64,000 bases of DNA from JALOLG01 sp963722415 (GTDB lineage: Bacteria; Actinomycetota; Acidimicrobiia; Acidimicrobiales; Ilumatobacteraceae): assembly GCA_963722415.1 (NCBI GenBank), contig CAVRNI010000045.1:1-64000 (forward strand), written 5' to 3'. Each line of letters opens with the position of its first letter. Within the stretch, counting starts at the first letter, position 1. The translations under genes were made by a program, and so were the position numbers. Positions 61,351 through 64,000 of this stretch are shown piece by piece. The notes beneath the pieces are model-generated. The model was not told where the DNA came from. It saw nothing but the letters and a program-made list of their open reading frames with translations, and did not search any database.

Positions 61351-62130
61351 GTGGGCGAGGCCCGATCCGGACCGAAGTCGTATTCGACCGTCACCAAGGC
61401 GACCGACGTCCTGTCGTCGTTCAGCTTCGCCGAGCCCGTGCTCGGCGTCTCGGAACTGGCCCGCCGGCTCGGCATGGGCAAGTCGACCGTCTACCGGCTG
61501 CTGACCACGCTCGTCCGGGCGGGGTGGGTCGAACAGACCCCTGACAGCCGCTACCGCCTGAGCCTCAAGGTCTACGAGCTCGGCCAACAGGTGGTCGCCG
61601 GGCTCGACCTGCGCGACGTCGCCCACACGCCGCTGGAGGTGCTGCGCACGCAGACCGGTCTCACGACCCACGTCGCGGTGCTCTCGGTGCCCGACGTCGT
61701 CTACGTCGACCGCTTCGAGAGCCCGGGCATGGTCGCGGTGTCGGCGCGGCTCGGCCGTCGCCGGCCCGCCCACGGATCGTCGGCGGGCAAGTGCCTGCTG
61801 GCGTTCGGCGAGCGCGCCCAGGTCGACGCCGTCGTGCAGGCTGGGCTCACGCGCCTCGGACCGCGGACCATCAGGTCGCGCTCGTCGCTCGAACGCGCGC
61901 TGGCCGAGGTGCGTCGCGTCGGCCACGCGGTCAGTGTCGAGGAGTCGGCGGCCGGCATGTCGTCGATCGCCGCCCCGGTGTTCGACGCGACCGGAGCCTG
62001 CACGGCGGCAGTGGCGGTATCGGGTCCGCCGTTCGCGCTGCCGGAGGAGGACCACCCCCGCATCGTCCGCATGGTCGTCGCCACGGCCGCCGAGATCTCG
62101 CGAGGGCTGACGGCGCGCCAGCGAGCGTGA
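61351..62130 (+). CDS. IclR family transcriptional regulator
   Basis: 259 residues, GTG start. Winged helix: VTKATDVLSSFSFAEPVLGVSELARRLGMGKSTVYR (read in two pieces, helix-turn-helix SELARRLGMGKSTVYRLL). Effector domain: SPGMVAVSARLGRRRPAHGSSAGKCLLA and SVEESAAGMSSIAAPV. It is downstream of the diiron protein on the same strand and the only regulator in the 55.6-62 kb group, so it probably controls these genes. Confidence 0.92.
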   Translation: MGEARSGPKSYSTVTKATDVLSSFSFAEPVLGVSELARRLGMGKSTVYRLLTTLVRAGWVEQTPDSRYRLSLKVYELGQQVVAGLDLRDVAHTPLEVLRTQTGLTTHVAVLSVPDVVYVDRFESPGMVAVSARLGRRRPAHGSSAGKCLLAFGERAQVDAVVQAGLTRLGPRTIRSRSSLERALAEVRRVGHAVSVEESAAGMSSIAAPVFDATGACTAAVAVSGPPFALPEEDHPRIVRMVVATAAEISRGLTARQRA

Positions 62131-62147
62131 GCCGTGCTGGCGCGCCC

Positions 62148-62211
62148 GACCCGGGACGCGCAACATCCCGGACGGACCGCACGTGGCGGCCCATCCGGGA
62201 TGCGTCGGGTC
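62148..62211. terminator. Imperfect long hairpin between convergent genes
   Basis: ATCCCGGA (62165-62172) pairs with TCCGGGAT (62194-62201), and outside it GACCCG (62148-62153) pairs with CGGGTC (62206-62211). It lies between the stops of iclR (62130) and the haloperoxidase-like gene (62210), so it probably ends both transcripts. No T-run. Confidence 0.6.
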
Positions 62212-63592
62212 ACCTCACTCGCCGGAAGGCGTGCTTGTCGATCCAGTGGGCGACGTTCTTGCCCATCGTCGCGGCCTGCTCATCGGCGGTACGGAAGTGG
62301 ATGCCCAAGTACACGCGGGCGTCGATCGTGTCCTCGATGACATCCGTGAAGCGCTTGTACACCCGCGTCACGTTCGGCTCGGTCGGGACGTTGACGACGC
62401 TGAAGGTCATCCTGTCCCTGCCGAAGAAGGCCTTGGCGGTGTGCATCATCGCCGCGCTGACGCAGTTGTAGCCGGACGGGTGGTCCGGATACGGCGGCGT
62501 GCCGGACGGCGGGGGGAAGAACGGCGCCCATGCGGTGTCGCCGGCCGTCCTGCGGTTGCCGTCGTCGTCGCCCTCGTGGATGGCGGTGATCGGACGCCAG
62601 AAGCCGAACGCCTCCTTGTCGCTCCAGCAGTTGATCAGCGTGTCCGCCGTTGCGATGTTCAACATCGCGAAGAGACGGGCTTCTTCGACGAGGCTCAGGC
62701 CGCGATCTTCGGCGATCACACGGAACGTGCGGTTGAACAACTCGATGGGATGGACGACGTAGAAGAGGGCGACCGCGGTCTGCTCGTCCGTACGTGGACT
62801 GCCAACGGCTCCGAGATCCTTCACCTCGTTGTATTCCTTGGCGTAGGCACGGCTCCTGATGTCGAGCGGGCCCCTCGACCGGAACTGCGACGCGCTCCGG
62901 AGCACGAACGGCTTGACGTTGGCCACCCAGGCGAACGGGTCGTTGACCATGCCAGGTGGGGTCGGGCGCCATTCGCCGGCCGCCGTCGCCTTCGGTGAAC
63001 GAGAATGGGACGTACCGGCCGTCGCCGGTTCTCGCGGCGAGCATCGCGGCGGCTGCGGCAGCGCCGGCCGCGATCCCGTCGGTCTTGGCGGCATCGTCGG
63101 GAATGCCTGCAAGCGCTTCGGCATACAGCGTCGTCGAGTCGATCGATGACCACCTGCGGCAACGCCGGCACGGGCGCGATTCCGAGGCCGACGAGCACAT
63201 CGTGCGCGGCCGTGGCAACGGCGGCGTCCTTCGACGCTGACGGCGACGCGGCTGGAAGCCCGGCGAGATACGGCTGACGGCCGCCGTCGATGGAGTTGAC
63301 GGCGTCATACACCGCCCCCTGCACCATCGCCAGATGAAGCGCCGAGACCGGTGGCGTCTGACCGGCACCGGGAATCGGCGCCGTGGGCGCGTTGATCAGC
63401 GCGTTCACGGCGTGCAGGTTCCAGTCACGAACCACGCCGGAGTTGGCTCCGGGTCGTGGTGCCCGGAGTCGTTGTGCGCTGACGCAGCACCCCGGCTCCG
63501 ACAAGCGGAGTCAGGGCGAGCGCGATCAGCGCCACCAAGGCAGTCAGTAGGCCGCCCCGGCGTACCGACGTGTCAGGGCTGAGTCGGAACAT
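62210..63592 (-). pseudogene. Secreted vanadium-dependent haloperoxidase/PAP2-like protein, three single-base frameshifts
   Basis: Removing one base each at about 63451-63453, 63139-63142 and 62979-62980 gives one frame of about 459 residues. It starts MFRLSPDTSVRRGGLLTALV with a signal/anchor segment and a GGGGAGG ribosome site. The core shows VVRDWNLHAVNALI, AVYDAVNSIDGG, FWRPITAIHEGD, YPDHPSGYNCVSAAMM and GIHFRTADEQAA. The usual PSGH motif reads PSGYN, so the acid/base His is changed. Halide oxidation is possible but not assured. Confidence 0.78.
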
Positions 63593-63733
63593 GACGACCT
63601 CCCCTCTGTGCAGAGCATGAACCCGCCGTGCCGTGATGGCAGGGCTGGAGTTCGAGTGGTCGATGGTTGTCGGTGGTTGTCATGCCGCCCAGCAAACGGC
63701 ATGCGACTTAGAACGGACTTGGCCGGCTTACGT
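63593..63733. promoter_or_regulatory. Upstream region of the haloperoxidase-like gene with a 7-bp inverted repeat
   Basis: No coding frame. CATGCCG (63681-63687) and CGGCATG (63697-63703) form an inverted repeat about 90 bp upstream of the gene start, a possible operator or hairpin. Confidence 0.4.
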
Positions 63734-63780
63734 TCTGGGCTGCTGATCCAGTCGGGTGCCGAAAAATGTGGCAGCCCAGA
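63734..63780 (-). terminator. Inverted repeat beyond the [2Fe-2S] gene
   Basis: TCTGGGCTGC (63734-63743) and GCAGCCCAGA (63771-63780) are perfect 10-bp arms lying 13 bp beyond the stop codon of the minus-strand gene. Probably its transcription terminator; the 27-nt loop is long. Confidence 0.5.
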
Positions 63781-63793
63781 TCGTGGGGACCGG

Positions 63794-64000
63794 CTAGACC
63801 GCGAACATCGATCGGCGCGGTGCCGGTGTCTCGATGACCACGCCGTCGAGCGACGCCGACGTCATCTGGCACAGCCGGGCCTCGACGCCGTCGACCTTCG
63901 ACTCACACGATCCGCACAAACCCATCTCGCAACCGCGACGGGGACGCGGGTGCCGGGCGACGTCGCGGATGGTGCGCAGCGCCGACAGGTCGGGCCACGC
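63794..64000 (-). CDS. [2Fe-2S] ferredoxin-domain protein, C-terminal 68 residues (cut by the window edge)
   Basis: The visible end reads WPDLSALRTIRDVARHP, then CEMGLCGSCESKVDGVEARLC, i.e. C-x4-C-x2-C-x11-C (positions given instead of a longer string), ending SMFAV and TAG at 63796-63794. The spacing is that of the first cluster domain in xanthine-dehydrogenase small subunits and HcnA/SoxA-type proteins, but the second helical cluster domain is missing. It may be the C-terminal electron-entry domain of a reductase. Its start lies outside the window. Confidence 0.75.
   Translation of the reverse strand, partial: AWPDLSALRTIRDVARHPRPRRGCEMGLCGSCESKVDGVEARLCQMTSASLDGVVIETPAPRRSMFAV

Noticed and set aside
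18..63592. Programmed +1 frameshifting as the reason for the many frame changes
   Set aside because: The sites share no slippery codon, stop codon or stimulatory structure and fall in unrelated families, some of which have intact paralogues in this same window. Inserted bases are simpler.

Overview
The window is high-GC DNA from an actinobacterium. The codon bias (third positions mostly G or C), F420/FMN-type luciferase-like monooxygenases, a DinB/mycothiol-type isomerase, a DUF222-HNH (13E12-type) gene and an actinobacterial-type LexA box point that way. An Acidimicrobiia (Ilumatobacter-like) host is my best guess, but it is an inference. No rRNA, tRNA, CRISPR array or phage structural gene was seen.

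Layout. 1-6.7 kb: a methyltransferase-like fragment, then a minus-strand operon for a branched-chain-amino-acid-type (HAAT) ABC importer (binding lipoprotein, LivH, LivM, LivG, LivF) ending in an SDR. 7-10 kb: a MetE-like zinc protein convergent with a PEP-utilising 'swivelling His' protein. 10-12.5 kb: an ECF sigma factor overlapping a membrane-anchored beta-propeller/dead-hydrolase protein. 12.6-19.7 kb: MBL hydrolase, esterase, 2-keto-4-pentenoate hydratase, RidA, RraA-like aldolase, an orphan CoxL-type molybdenum hydroxylase and a VOC protein. 19.7-25 kb: TauD dioxygenase, a PLP-decarboxylase remnant, a DGPF/ECF sigma pair, a DinB-like protein, a methyltransferase and an SDR. 25-29 kb: a second MetE-like/PEP-utiliser set with an inositol-monophosphatase-type gene. 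29-33 kb: SDR, amidase, hydrolase, small monooxygenase-like protein, IclR. 33-41 kb: a minus-strand catabolic operon with two tandem luciferase-like/hydrolase modules, an acyl-CoA-dehydrogenase-type flavoprotein, a HAD-SnoaL fusion and an SDR, divergent from LysR. 41-44 kb: Zn alcohol dehydrogenase, intradiol dioxygenase and a heme-oxygenase-like diiron protein. 44-52 kb: secreted and lipoproteins, another luciferase-like enzyme, cyclase, gamma-butyrobetaine-hydroxylase-like enzyme, beta-lactamase-fold lipoprotein, DUF998, DksA-like and APH genes. 52.5-55.6 kb: an SOS-box-controlled DUF222-HNH gene split by a decayed IS1182-type element. 55.6-62 kb: thioesterase, nitrilase, HpaB-type monooxygenase, histidine phosphatase, extradiol dioxygenase, a second diiron protein and IclR. 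62-64 kb: a vanadium-haloperoxidase-like secreted protein and a [2Fe-2S] protein cut by the window edge.

Taken together this looks like a catabolic island: importer, hydroxylases, ring-cleavage dioxygenases, hydratase/aldolase, amidase/nitrilase, thioesterase and local LysR/IclR regulators. The substrates (perhaps aromatic or N-heterocyclic acids) cannot be read from the sequence.

Three window-wide patterns stand out. (1) Fourteen otherwise sound genes carry 17 frameshifts, and every one is a single inserted G or C, which looks like systematic sequence error. (2) Two families of dispersed palindromes sit mainly between convergent genes, probably as bidirectional terminators. (3) Several gene modules occur twice: MetE-like/PEP-utiliser, luciferase-like/hydrolase, and the diiron protein.
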